Positions 51,619 through 59,889 of a stretch of DNA of 64,000 nt are shown one piece after another (positions within the stretch are counted from its first letter, which is position 1; every line of letters begins with the position of its first letter). A program made the translations under genes and the position numbers. A model generated the notes under the pieces. The model was not told the DNA's origin. It saw nothing but the letters and a program-made list of their open reading frames with translations, and searched no databases. The stretch comes from VXNF01 sp965116465 (GTDB taxonomy: Bacteria > Actinomycetota > Acidimicrobiia > Acidimicrobiales > CATQHL01): positions 1 to 64,000 of the forward strand of contig OZ220687.1 of the NCBI GenBank assembly GCA_965116465.1, given 5' to 3'.

Positions 51619-51630
51619 CAACACTTGTTC
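51619..51630. promoter_or_regulatory. Near-consensus actinobacterial LexA (SOS) box
   Basis: CAAC-ACTT-GTTC on the plus strand (GAAC-AAGT-GTTG on the minus) matches the GAAC-N4-GTTC core with one mismatch and continues with G as in the full CGAACN4GTTCG form. It lies just upstream of the DUF222/HNH -10, where a repressor would act. Confidence 0.5.
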
Positions 51631-51659
51631 GTGCAGTATCTGAAATATCCTCAAAGAAA

Positions 51660-51914
51660 GTCCGCCGAATATCGGTTCGGTGCCCCGACAATCAGCGGCA
51701 TCAGCACTCCGGCGATCTTCGAGCACATCGAACGAGGCGAGGACGAGGGGGACGCCGCCGCACAAAGGGAGTCGACAAGCGCCTCGAGCGCGTCGTTGTC
51801 AAGGTCGTCTGGGGGCTTCTCAACGCGGAGGGCGGCAGGTCGCCCATCGGTGTGAACGACAACGCCGAAGTGTCGGAAGTCGATGTGGACATGCGGACTC
51901 TCGAGCGTGGCGCC
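51660..51914 (-). pseudogene. Coding-like stretch downstream of ubiE, possible gene remnant
   Basis: This is part of the longest gap (51483-51914). Directly after the ubiE stop, in the same frame, about 84 codons stay open with mostly G/C third positions in the first two thirds: TLESPHVHIDFRHFGVVVHT, then DGRPAALRVEKPPDDLDND and so on, ending at a TGA near 51660. There is no ATG or GTG near its beginning. It may be the 3' remnant of a lost gene or an ancestral extension. I cannot name a family. Confidence 0.35.
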
Positions 51915-52628
51915 TCAGATTCTGCGGGTTGCGGTGAAGAGTTGGGCGATGCCGCCGCTGAGGAGGTGGTGCTCCACGTCGTCGAAGCCGGCGACCGCGA
52001 GTTGGTCGGCGAGTTGTGCCGGCGGCGGCAGCAGCTTCGCCGACTCGGGCAGGTAGCGATACGCGGCGCGGTCCGACAGGAGCCCGCCGATGATCGGGAC
52101 GAGGTGGCCGAAGTAGAGGCGATGACCCCAGCGGAACACCCGCCGGGTCGGCTCCGCCACCTCGAGGAGGGCGACGCGGCCGCCGGGTCGCACGACACGG
52201 GCCACCTCGGCGAAGAAGGCCTCCAGATCGGCCACGTTGCGCAGCGCGAAACCGCAGACGGCCCCCTCGACGGCGCCGCCCGGCAGCGGTAGGCGCAACA
52301 CGTCGGCGCGCACCAGGGGAACACAAGTGGTGGCGTGGCGCAGCATTCCCGCCGAGAAGTCCACACCCACGGCGCGGTGGCCCGCCCGCTGGAGTTCACC
52401 GCAGAAGTCGCCGGTGCCGCACGCCAGATCGGCCACGAGCGCGGGCGCCGGCTGGTCCAGCAGCCGCACGCTGCGGCGACGCCAGCGACGATCCAGGCCG
52501 AAGGTCAGCAGCCGGTTCAGCAGGTCGTAACGGCGCGCCGCCCGGTCGAACATGCGCTCGACGGCGCGCTCGCGATCTGTGCCGAAGAGATCCTCGTTTT
52601 CGGCGCGCCCGAAGGCTCGGGGGCTCAT
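51915..52628 (-). CDS. ubiE: Demethylmenaquinone methyltransferase
   Basis: 237 residues, class I SAM methyltransferase. MFDRAARRYDLLNRLLTFGLDRRWRR (N-terminal UbiE/MenG pattern, quoted in part as YDLLNRLLTFG), LADLACGTGDFCGELQ for SAM, and FALRNVADLEAFFAEVARVV are characteristic. It methylates demethylmenaquinone, the last step of menaquinone synthesis (also called menG). It would use the product formed by MenA, encoded nearby. Confidence 0.92.
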   Translation of the reverse strand: MSPRAFGRAENEDLFGTDRERAVERMFDRAARRYDLLNRLLTFGLDRRWRRRSVRLLDQPAPALVADLACGTGDFCGELQRAGHRAVGVDFSAGMLRHATTCVPLVRADVLRLPLPGGAVEGAVCGFALRNVADLEAFFAEVARVVRPGGRVALLEVAEPTRRVFRWGHRLYFGHLVPIIGGLLSDRAAYRYLPESAKLLPPPAQLADQLAVAGFDDVEHHLLSGGIAQLFTATRRI

Positions 52629-52691
52629 TGCCCTCCCTGGGGCCGTGCCGTGTGCTCGCGGGCGGGACGCCCCAGATTTCTCCGCCCCTGG

Positions 52692-52711
52692 ATTCCGGCC
52701 CTCGCCGGAAT
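52692..52711. repeat. Palindromic element ATTCCGGC-cctc-GCCGGAAT
   Basis: A perfect 8-base stem with a 4-base loop, flanked by CTGG and GACGG. It resembles the dispersed 'GGATTCCGGC...GCCGGAATGAC' hairpins seen in many bacterial genomes as intergenic repeats. It lies between two minus-strand genes and could end transcription. No second copy was seen in this window. Confidence 0.6.
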
Positions 52712-52740
52712 GACGGTCAGGGTGGTCGTCGGCACCTCGA

Positions 52741-53106
52741 TCAGCGGAACCAGGTGCGGTAGTACGCCCGGCTCATGGGGTGCAGCAGCAGGGCGGCGAG
52801 GGCGATCGCCAGCAGGAGACCGATCAGGTCCCAACCCGAGAACTCGCTCAGCATGCCGAGCACTTCCCCCACCACGTCCAGGACCATGTAGAGACCCGCG
52901 AGCCAGTACCCGGCTCTGCGTTCCCGGACGAGTCCGGCCGCGCCGGCGAAGGCGATCAACGCGGTCAGGAACAGGAAGACGCCCAACGGGTGGACGATAT
53001 CGATGAGACCCCGGAGGACTCCGAAGAAGGCTTTGATGTAGAGCAGCAGCACCGCGATCTGCAGCGTCTGCGGGAGTGACGGGTTGGTCCAGCGGAATCG
53101 GCTCAC
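52741..53106 (-). CDS. Small integral membrane protein, unknown
   Basis: 121 residues with four likely transmembrane segments (TLQIAVLLLYIKAFFGVLRG, GVFLFLTALIAFAGAAGLV, a central YWLAGLYMVLDVVGEVLG, and DLIGLLLAIALAALLL). The C-terminus is SRAYYRTWFR. I recognise no family. The GTG at 53106 is the only suitable start. Composition matches neighbours, so it is probably a real gene. Confidence 0.65.
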   Translation of the reverse strand: MSRFRWTNPSLPQTLQIAVLLLYIKAFFGVLRGLIDIVHPLGVFLFLTALIAFAGAAGLVRERRAGYWLAGLYMVLDVVGEVLGMLSEFSGWDLIGLLLAIALAALLLHPMSRAYYRTWFR

Positions 53107-53241
53107 GCAACCAGTGTGCTCGCGCGAGGCGATGTTTGCCGCTCTCCGGGACCCGCCGGTGGCAGATTGCGCCGTGGCCGGCGCAGCCGACTGATCCGGG
53201 GCGCCGTGCTCGAACGCGGTGGCGATCGCCGGATACCGACC

Positions 53242-53964
53242 TCAGAGATCGACGGCGTAGGCCCGGTTGGTGTGGTGGGGCCGGAAACCGAGGCGCTCGT
53301 AGACGGCGTTGGCGGGGCGGTTGTCGGACTCCACGTACAGCATGCCGGTCGTCGGGCCCTGGCTGTGGAGGTAACCCAGGCCGGCGAGGGTGAGCGGCGT
53401 GCCGATGCCCTGGCCCTGGAAGCCGGGATCCACCGCGATGACGTAGATCTCGCCCATGGCGACGTCGTCGGGGGGCGGGCCGCCCCCCGGGTGGACCTTG
53501 GTCCAGCAGAAGCCGGCCAGGCGCCCCTCGCGCTCGTGCAGCAGGAAGCCGGCGGGGTCGTACCAGGGCTCGGACTGACGTGCCCGGAGGTCCTCGACGG
53601 TCATGGCTCCCTGCTCGGGATGCCAGCTGAAGGCCCGCCGGTTCAGCGCCAGCACCGCTGCGGAGTCGCCGGGTTCGAACGGGCGCACCGCAAGGTCGGA
53701 AGCGGGCGCCGGCAGGGCTCGCCGCAGCTGCAACAGATCGCGGTAGGGGGCGAAGCCCCAGCGGGCCGCCAGGTCGTCGTCACCGGTCATCACGTGGCCG
53801 ATCCAGAGCCGGCAGTTCCCGCCGCCACCTCTCCGAACCGTCGCCACCGCGGCCGCAAGTTCGCCTTCCAGCCCGCCGGCGCCCAGCGCGAGCCGCTCGG
53901 TCGCCGCTACCTCGATCGTCCAGGTCACCTCGCCTGCGCCGGGCCCGGAGATCTGGATCGCCAC
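53242..53964 (-). CDS. mshD: Mycothiol synthase (GNAT acetyltransferase)
   Basis: 240 residues from the GTG at 53964. The C-terminal GNAT domain has the MshD-specific string NRRAFSWHPEQGAMTVEDL, then EPWYDPAGFLLHE, GFCWTKVHPG, GEIYVIAVDPGFQGQGIG (acetyl-CoA loop) and YVESDNRPANAVYERLGF. It acetylates Cys-GlcN-Ins in the last step of mycothiol synthesis. Mycobacterial MshD is about 315 residues with two GNAT halves; the N-terminal half here is shortened. Mycothiol is restricted to actinobacteria. Confidence 0.87.
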   Translation of the reverse strand: MAIQISGPGAGEVTWTIEVAATERLALGAGGLEGELAAAVATVRRGGGGNCRLWIGHVMTGDDDLAARWGFAPYRDLLQLRRALPAPASDLAVRPFEPGDSAAVLALNRRAFSWHPEQGAMTVEDLRARQSEPWYDPAGFLLHEREGRLAGFCWTKVHPGGGPPPDDVAMGEIYVIAVDPGFQGQGIGTPLTLAGLGYLHSQGPTTGMLYVESDNRPANAVYERLGFRPHHTNRAYAVDL

Positions 53965-53972
53965 CGGCTCGG

Positions 53973-53978
53973 AGGCTA
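53973..53978 (-). promoter_or_regulatory. -10 element TAGCCT, leaderless start of mshD
   Basis: TAGCCT on the minus strand ends 8 bases before the GTG at 53964 and supports that start over the in-frame ATG at 54057. Confidence 0.5.
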
Positions 53979-54106
53979 GCCGTGCCCAGCGATGACGACT
54001 GTCACCGGCGCCGGAGCGGTGCCGGCTGCTGCACCAGCGATATTGTCCGATGTTCAATGAGGGAGAGCAGGGCCGACAGGCGGCGGCCCCGAGTCGGCGA
54101 GGCTGA

Positions 54107-55348
54107 ATGAGCGGCCAGCGGCTCGTGTCCCCGGATGCGATGAGCCGTCGCGAATTCGTGCGCCTGCTGTCGCTGGGGGGAGCGGCGGCCGTGCTTGCGG
54201 GTTGTGCCTCCTCGCCGCGGACGGGCGGGCGCAGTTATGCAGAGGCCACCGGTCGGACCGGGGCGGCGACAACGATCGAATCCGCCATGACGCCGTTCTT
54301 CAAGGATCCGGCGCCGTTCATCCGCCATCCCGGCGGCGTCCTCGAGTCGAGGCTCGAGAACCTGTCGGGGTTGATCACTCCGAACCGGCTGTTCTTCGTG
54401 CGCAACAACTCGGAAACCACGACCGACATCGACGCCTCGACCTGGCGTCTGCCGGTCACCGGCGACGCCATCGAGGAGCCCTTGGAGCTGTCCTACGACG
54501 AGATCCGCAGCATGCCCAGCCGCAGCCTCGTGTGCTACCTCGAGTGCGCCGGCAACCACCGGGCCATGTTCGAGTTGTTGCAGGGTCGGCAGACCCAGGG
54601 CACGCAGTGGGGGACCGGTGCAATCGGCAATGCCGAATGGACCGGGGTGCCGCTCCGGGATGTGCTGGCGGCCGCCGGCATCTCGCCTGAGGCGGTCAGC
54701 GTGCTGCTCGTGGGGCTCGACTCCGGAGCCCCGGAGGGTGGCTTCCGCAGGGTGCTGCCCGTGCAGAAGGCCATGCACCCCGACACCCTGCTGGCCTACG
54801 CCATGAACGGCGAGGACCTGCCCCCCGATCACGGGTTCCCGTTGCGGGCCGTCGTTCCGGGATGGGTCGGCAGCAGCAGCATCAAGTGGCTCGGCAGCAT
54901 CGTCGTCTCCGGCGAGCAACTCTGGACCCGCAACAACACCACGTCCTACGTGCTGATCGGTGACGACTACCCGCCTCAGGGTCCCGCCGAGGGTCAGGTG
55001 CTCACCAACCACGTGGTCAACAGCGCGCTGGCACTGCGGTGGCCTGCGGAGTTGCCGGCCGGAAGGCACCGCCTGGGCGGCTACGCCCGATCGCCCGGCC
55101 GGCCGGTCAACCGGGTGCAGTGGAGTCCCGACGGCGGCCTGACGTGGCGCGACGCCGATCTCACGGCACCGCCACATCGCTGGTCGTGGACGCGTTTCGA
55201 CTTCACCTGGGAGGCGCGCCCCGGTGACCACACGCTCACGACGCGCGCCACCGACTCCGCCGGCGCCACCCAGCCGGAGGCCGTGCCGTACAACGCCAAG
55301 GGCTACCTGTTCAACCAGCCGCTGCCTCATCCCGTCCGCGTGGTCTGA
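54107..55348 (+). CDS. Tat-exported sulfite oxidase-like molybdopterin protein
   Basis: 413 residues. The N-terminus SRREFVRLLSLGGAAAVLAGC combines a twin-arginine signal with a lipobox, so it should be exported folded and lipid-anchored. The molybdopterin domain has RNNSET and Cys in LECAGNHRAMFE, the Mo ligand; the C-terminal Ig-like dimerisation domain has VQWSPDGGLTWRDADL. The family oxidises sulfite or reduces related substrates; no haem domain is present. The ATG at 54107 is used; an ATG at 54140 just before SRRE is equally likely. Confidence 0.87.
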   Translation: MSGQRLVSPDAMSRREFVRLLSLGGAAAVLAGCASSPRTGGRSYAEATGRTGAATTIESAMTPFFKDPAPFIRHPGGVLESRLENLSGLITPNRLFFVRNNSETTTDIDASTWRLPVTGDAIEEPLELSYDEIRSMPSRSLVCYLECAGNHRAMFELLQGRQTQGTQWGTGAIGNAEWTGVPLRDVLAAAGISPEAVSVLLVGLDSGAPEGGFRRVLPVQKAMHPDTLLAYAMNGEDLPPDHGFPLRAVVPGWVGSSSIKWLGSIVVSGEQLWTRNNTTSYVLIGDDYPPQGPAEGQVLTNHVVNSALALRWPAELPAGRHRLGGYARSPGRPVNRVQWSPDGGLTWRDADLTAPPHRWSWTRFDFTWEARPGDHTLTTRATDSAGATQPEAVPYNAKGYLFNQPLPHPVRVV

Positions 55349-55384
55349 GCGGCCGGATACCCGGGAACGCGGGCGCCGGAGCGC

Positions 55385-55390
55385 TACCGT
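55385..55390 (+). promoter_or_regulatory. -10 element TACCGT, leaderless start of nth
   Basis: TACCGT ends 7 bases before the GTG at 55398. Confidence 0.55.
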
Positions 55391-55397
55391 TTCCGGC

Positions 55398-56042
55398 GTG
55401 GGTCGTCCACGTTCGCCCCGGGGCCGTGCGCGGGAGACGCACGAGCGTCTGAAGCACGAGTATCCCGACGCCGACTGCGCGCTCACCCACGACTCGCCGT
55501 ACCAGCTGCTCGTGGCGACGATCCTCTCGGCGCAGTGCACCGACGAGCGCGTCAACATGGTGACCCCCGCGCTGTTCGAGCGCTTCCCGGCACCGGAGGA
55601 TCTGGCCGCCTGCGATCCCGGCGAGTTGGAGGAGTTGATCCACTCCACCGGCTTCTACGCCGCCAAGACACGCAACCTGATGGCCATGGCCGATCGGCTC
55701 GTCCGCGTCCACGGTGGCGAGGTGCCGACGACGATGCGCGAACTCACCGCCCTGGGCGGCGTCGGGCGCAAGACGGCCAACGTGGTGCGCAGCGTGGCGT
55801 TCGACCTGCCGGGGCTGCCCGTGGACACGCACGTCGGGCGATTGTCGAGGCGTCTCGGCTTGACGACGCAGACCGACCCGGTCGCCGTCGAGAAGGAATT
55901 GAACCCCATGATTCCCGCGGCCGAGCGGGGCGATTTCAGCATGCGGCTGATCCTGCACGGCCGGCAGGTCTGCGGTGCGCGCCGAGCGGATTGCGGAGGG
56001 TGCGTGTGCAACGACTTCTGCCCGTCGGCTTTCGCCGTCTGA
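55398..56042 (+). CDS. nth: Endonuclease III
   Basis: 214 residues. The helix-hairpin-helix LTALGGVGRKTANVVRS contains the catalytic Lys, VDTHVGRLSRRLG the catalytic Asp, and the C-terminus C-x6-C-x2-C-x5-C carries the Fe-S cluster. It removes oxidised pyrimidines and cuts abasic sites. It stands alone with its own promoter. Confidence 0.94.
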   Translation: MGRPRSPRGRARETHERLKHEYPDADCALTHDSPYQLLVATILSAQCTDERVNMVTPALFERFPAPEDLAACDPGELEELIHSTGFYAAKTRNLMAMADRLVRVHGGEVPTTMRELTALGGVGRKTANVVRSVAFDLPGLPVDTHVGRLSRRLGLTTQTDPVAVEKELNPMIPAAERGDFSMRLILHGRQVCGARRADCGGCVCNDFCPSAFAV

Positions 56043-56145
56043 TCATGCGCCGCCGCTCCAGGGAGTCGCTCGCCCGCCGTGGCCTGCGCCGCTCCCCGTG
56101 GCGGTCGGACAACCGCAATATCACCGGGTCGGGTGAGGAGAGAAC

Positions 56146-56151
56146 TAGCGT
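56146..56151 (+). promoter_or_regulatory. -10 element TAGCGT, leaderless start of hisD
   Basis: TAGCGT ends 7 bases before the GTG at 56159 and heads the hisDC part of the histidine block. No His-rich leader peptide or T-box was seen. Confidence 0.6.
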
Positions 56152-56158
56152 CGCCCAG

Positions 56159-57478
56159 GTGACGGGGCTGCTGCGGCTGATCGACGGGCGCGGCCTGGCC
56201 GACGTGCCGGTCCCGGAACTCCAGGACACCGCACCGGCAGGCGTCCTGGAGGCCGTGCGCGGGATCATCGACGAGGTGCGCCGCGACGGTGATGCCGCGC
56301 TCCGGCAGATGGCCCGGCGCTTCGATGGGGCGTCCATCACCGATCTGGCGGTGCCGCCGGCCGTGTGCGCGGCTGCTCTGGAATCCTTGGAGCCCGACGT
56401 CCGCGGCGCGCTCGAGGTTGCCGCCGAACGCATCGGGGAGTTCCACAGCACCCTGCTCGAACCCGCCCACGTCTGGTCCCGGGAAGGCGTCACGATCCGC
56501 TCGCTGCAGATTCCGGTGGATCGGGCGGGCCTGTACGTGCCGGGCGGGCGAGCCGCCTACCCGTCGACGGTTCTGATGACCGCCATCCCGGCCAGGGTGG
56601 CCGGCGTGGCGAGCCTGGCGCTCTGCGTGCCTCCCCGGCCCGACGGCACGGTGTCGCCGGTGACCCTCGCCGCCGCGGCCCTGGCAGGGGTGCAGGAGGT
56701 GTACGCGGTCGGTGGCGCCGGTGCCGTGGCGGCCCTGGCCTACGGCACCGAGACGATCCCGCGGGTCGATCTCATCGCCGGTCCCGGGAACATGTACGTG
56801 GCGGTGGCCAAGCAGGAGGTCGCCGGTGTCGTCGGTGTGCCCTCGGCGTTCGCCGGCCCCTCCGAGGTCGTGGTGGTGGCCGACGGGTCGGCGCCGGCGG
56901 AGCTGGCCGCCCTGGATCTCATCGTGCAGGCCGAGCACGGCCCCGACGGCATGGCCTGCCTGGTGACGTGGGAACCCGCCGTTGCCGAGGCGGTGGGAGC
57001 GGAGGTGGCGGCCGCCGCGGCCGTGGCCCCGCGTCGCACCGAGATCGAGGCGACCCTGTCGTCGTCCGGCTACGCCATCCTGGTCGGGGATCGCGAGCAG
57101 GCGGCGGAGGTGGTGAACCGGATCGCCCCCGAACACCTGCAACTGATGGTGGCCGAACCCGAGGAACTGGTGCCGCTGATCCGCCACGCCGGTGCCATCT
57201 TCTGTGGCGAGAACGCCCCGGCCTCACTGGGCGACTACCTGGCGGGGCCGTCGCACGTCCTGCCCACCGGGCGGACGGCGCGCTTCGCCTCGGCACTCGG
57301 GGTGGCGGACTTCTGCCGAAGGTCACACGTCATCTCGGCCGACGAGGAGGCCCTGGTGAGTCTCGGGCCGGCGGTCGAGACCCTGGCGACGGCAGAGGGG
57401 CTCCCGGCCCACGCCGCCTCGGTGCGCCGCCGACTCGATCGCCTCGCCGGCGCGGACTCTGCCGGGACCCGCCAATGA
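56159..57478 (+). CDS. hisD: Histidinol dehydrogenase
   Basis: 439 residues. YVPGGRAAYPSTVLM, GPGNMYVAVAK, QAEHGPDGMACLV and the C-terminal GDYLAGPSHVLPTGRTARFASALG are the HisD signatures with the zinc-binding His and Glu residues. It makes the two final oxidations to histidine. The hisC ATG overlaps its stop (ATGA). Confidence 0.95.
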   Translation: MTGLLRLIDGRGLADVPVPELQDTAPAGVLEAVRGIIDEVRRDGDAALRQMARRFDGASITDLAVPPAVCAAALESLEPDVRGALEVAAERIGEFHSTLLEPAHVWSREGVTIRSLQIPVDRAGLYVPGGRAAYPSTVLMTAIPARVAGVASLALCVPPRPDGTVSPVTLAAAALAGVQEVYAVGGAGAVAALAYGTETIPRVDLIAGPGNMYVAVAKQEVAGVVGVPSAFAGPSEVVVVADGSAPAELAALDLIVQAEHGPDGMACLVTWEPAVAEAVGAEVAAAAAVAPRRTEIEATLSSSGYAILVGDREQAAEVVNRIAPEHLQLMVAEPEELVPLIRHAGAIFCGENAPASLGDYLAGPSHVLPTGRTARFASALGVADFCRRSHVISADEEALVSLGPAVETLATAEGLPAHAASVRRRLDRLAGADSAGTRQ

Positions 57479-58560
57479 GCGAGCCGCGGCCCCGTCGCGA
57501 GGTTGCGGGGATGAAGGGCTATCACTCCCCCCAGGTGGACGTGCGGGTACGCCTCAACACCAATGAATCCCCCGACGCACCGCCGGCGGGCTTCAGTGCG
57601 GCCCTGGCGGAGCGGCTGGCGCGGATCGACTGGAATCGCTACCCCTCACGGTCGGCCGGGGACCTGCGGGCAGGCATCGCCGACCTGCACGGAACGTCGC
57701 AGGACAACGTGTTCGCGGCCAACGGGTCCAACGAGGTGATCCAGACCCTGCTGCTGACCTATGCCGGCCCGGCGAGGCGTGTGGGGCTGTTCACCCCGAC
57801 CTATGCCCTGCACGCCCACATCGCCCGCGTCGTCGGTTCGGAGGTCATCTCGACGCCACGGGGTCCGGATTTCCGCGTCGGCGCCGCCGCTGCGGCCCGG
57901 TTCGTCGCCGCCGAGCAGCCCGACGTTTTGTTCCTCTGCTCACCCAACAACCCGACGGGGACCGTCGAGAATCCCGAGACGGTGCGGGCGTGCCTCGAGG
58001 CGGTGGCCGGTTACGGCGGGCTCGTCGTCACCGACGAGGCCTACATCCAGTTCACCGGGCGCGAGCCCGGCAGGTTCAGCGCGGTCGACCTGCTGGCCGA
58101 GGATGCCCCGCTGGTGGTCTGTCGCACGTTCTCCAAGGCCTGGGCGCTGGCCGCCGTGCGGTTGGGCTACGCCCTGGCCCCGGCGCGCATCATCGATGAG
58201 CTGCACAAAGTGGTGCTGCCGTACCACCTGGACGTGATGACCCAGGAGATCGGCCTGCTCTGCCTGGCGGACGCCGCCGCCGCCGACCGGCGGGCGGCCG
58301 GCATCGTCGCCGAGCGGGAGCGCCTGGCGGAACGGCTGGCGACGATGCCGGTCCGGCAGTGGCCCTCGGGCGCCAACTTCATCCTGTTCCGCCCCACGGG
58401 GCGTGACGGCGCGGCGGTCTGGCGCGAACTGGTGGACCGCTCGGTTCTCGTGCGGGACTGCAGCTCCTGGGAGGGGCTCTCCGGCTGCCTGCGCGTGACC
58501 GTCGGCACCCCCGAGGAGAACTCGCTCTTCCTCGAGGCTCTGGCGGACGTTCTGCGCTGA
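57475..58560 (+). CDS. hisC: Histidinol-phosphate aminotransferase
   Basis: 361 residues, PLP fold type I. LNTNESPDAPPAGF, NGSNEVIQ, SPNNPTGT, DEAYIQF and the PLP-lysine motif RTFSKAWALAAVRLGYAL are present. It transaminates imidazole acetol phosphate with glutamate. It is followed by an 82-base spacer with a promoter and a short ORF before hisB. Confidence 0.93.
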   Translation: MSEPRPRREVAGMKGYHSPQVDVRVRLNTNESPDAPPAGFSAALAERLARIDWNRYPSRSAGDLRAGIADLHGTSQDNVFAANGSNEVIQTLLLTYAGPARRVGLFTPTYALHAHIARVVGSEVISTPRGPDFRVGAAAAARFVAAEQPDVLFLCSPNNPTGTVENPETVRACLEAVAGYGGLVVTDEAYIQFTGREPGRFSAVDLLAEDAPLVVCRTFSKAWALAAVRLGYALAPARIIDELHKVVLPYHLDVMTQEIGLLCLADAAAADRRAAGIVAERERLAERLATMPVRQWPSGANFILFRPTGRDGAAVWRELVDRSVLVRDCSSWEGLSGCLRVTVGTPEENSLFLEALADVLR

Positions 58561-58586
58561 GGGGTCCGACCGGGGGAGCCTGCTGC

Positions 58587-58592
58587 GATACT
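58587..58592 (+). promoter_or_regulatory. Candidate -10 (GATACT) of the hisB unit
   Basis: GATACT ends exactly 6 bases before a GTG at 58599, the leaderless spacing found elsewhere, though the first base departs from TAnnnT. Confidence 0.4.
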
Positions 58593-58598
58593 GCACAG

Positions 58599-58646
58599 GT
58601 GCCGGCAAATGCCGGTTATCGACGAGCGACCGAGGAGGCGCCGTGA
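58599..58646 (+). CDS. Leaderless 15-codon upstream ORF overlapping hisB
   Basis: GTG at 58599 starts a 15-residue peptide (VPANAGYRRATEEAP) whose TGA overlaps the hisB GTG as GTGA. It begins 6 bases after GATACT and contains the hairpin CCGGCA-AA-TGCCGG (58602-58615). It has no His codons, so it is not a classical attenuator. It may couple translation of hisB to ribosomes loaded on a leaderless end. Existence is inferred from geometry alone. Confidence 0.4.
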   Translation: MPANAGYRRATEEAP

Positions 58647-59236
58647 GCGAGCGGCAGTCGCAACGGCAACGCAGCACCACCGAGACCAGCATCAACATCC
58701 ACCTCGACGTCGACGGCGACGGGCGGAGCGAGGTGTCCACCGGGCTGCCCTTCTTCGATCACATGCTGGCGCAGTTGGCTCGTCACGGCGGCTGGCGCCT
58801 CAGCGTCAAGGCGGACGGCGACTTGGCCGTGGATGCGCACCACACCGTGGAGGACACGGGGATCCTGCTGGGGGAGTGCCTCCGGGAGGCGCTGGGCGAC
58901 AAGCGCGGCGTGCGCCGGTTCGCGTCCGCGGCGGTGCCCCTGGACGAGGCGCTCGTGGACGTGGCACTCGACCTCTCGGGCCGCCCGTTCCTGCACTACG
59001 AGGTGGAGCCGCCCGGCGAGAAGATCCTGGGCGACCCGCCCTTCGACCCCCAGCTCATGGAGGAGTTCTGGCGGGCATTCGTTGTCGCCGCCGGGGTCAC
59101 GCTGCACCTGGTGCTGGTGCGCGGCCGCAACACCCACCACATCCTGGAGTCCGCCTTCAAGGGCGTGGCGCGCAGCCTGCGCGACGCCGTGCGCCTCGAG
59201 AGCGCGGAGGTGCCGTCCACCAAGGGCACTCTCTGA
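58643..59236 (+). CDS. hisB: Imidazoleglycerol-phosphate dehydratase
   Basis: 197 residues, monofunctional HisB without the phosphatase half. TGLPFFDHMLAQLARHG, DAHHTVEDTGILLGE and the second metal site RGRNTHHILESAFKG with histidines binding the two Mn ions are intact. GAGGAGG lies just before the GTG. Histidinol phosphatase must therefore be a separate enzyme. Confidence 0.95.
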   Translation: MSERQSQRQRSTTETSINIHLDVDGDGRSEVSTGLPFFDHMLAQLARHGGWRLSVKADGDLAVDAHHTVEDTGILLGECLREALGDKRGVRRFASAAVPLDEALVDVALDLSGRPFLHYEVEPPGEKILGDPPFDPQLMEEFWRAFVVAAGVTLHLVLVRGRNTHHILESAFKGVARSLRDAVRLESAEVPSTKGTL

Positions 59237-59265
59237 GCGCGCCCGAGGCGACTGGTACCGGGAGC

Positions 59266-59889
59266 GTGAACGAGACGCGACGACCTCTTGTCGCGGTGCT
59301 GGACTACGGCATCGGCAACCTCCGCTCGGCCCAGAAGGGACTCGAGCGCGTCGGCGCCGAGGCGCACCTCACCGCCGAGGCGTCGCTGATCCGGCGCGCC
59401 GACGGCCTGGTGTTGCCGGGGGTCGGCGCCTTCGGCCCCTGCATGACCGCGCTCGAGGACGCCGGGCTTGACGGCGAGGCACGCCGCGCCGTGGCCCGCG
59501 GGGTGCCGTTCCTGGGCATCTGCATCGGCATGCAGATGCTCTTCGAGGGGTCCGAGGAGGCGCCCGGACGCGCCGGCCTGGGGTTCCTGGCGGGTCAGGT
59601 GCGCAGGTTGCCCGACGGTGTCAAGCGACCCCAGATGCAGTGGAACCAGCTGGAGGTGCAGCGGCCGGACCCGCTGCTGGCCGGCCTCGACGGGGCCTGG
59701 GTCTACTTCGTGCACTCGTTCGCCCCCGAACCGGGGCCCGCCACGATCGCCACCTGCTCCTACGGCGGAGCGGTCACCGCGACCGTCGCGTCGGGAGCAG
59801 TGTGGGGTGTGCAGTTCCACCCCGAGAAGTCGGGATCGGCCGGGCTGAGGCTGCTGGCGAACTTCGTGGCGATGTTGGCGGCGCGCTGA
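59266..59889 (+). CDS. hisH: Imidazole glycerol phosphate synthase, glutaminase subunit
   Basis: 207 residues, class I glutamine amidotransferase. LDYGIGNLRSAQKGLE opens it; the nucleophile Cys is in FLGICIGMQMLFEGSEE and the His-Glu pair in GVQFHPEKSG. It feeds ammonia to HisF. A GGGAG site precedes the GTG at 59266. Its stop overlaps the hisA ATG (TGATG). Confidence 0.95.
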   Translation: MNETRRPLVAVLDYGIGNLRSAQKGLERVGAEAHLTAEASLIRRADGLVLPGVGAFGPCMTALEDAGLDGEARRAVARGVPFLGICIGMQMLFEGSEEAPGRAGLGFLAGQVRRLPDGVKRPQMQWNQLEVQRPDPLLAGLDGAWVYFVHSFAPEPGPATIATCSYGGAVTATVASGAVWGVQFHPEKSGSAGLRLLANFVAMLAAR

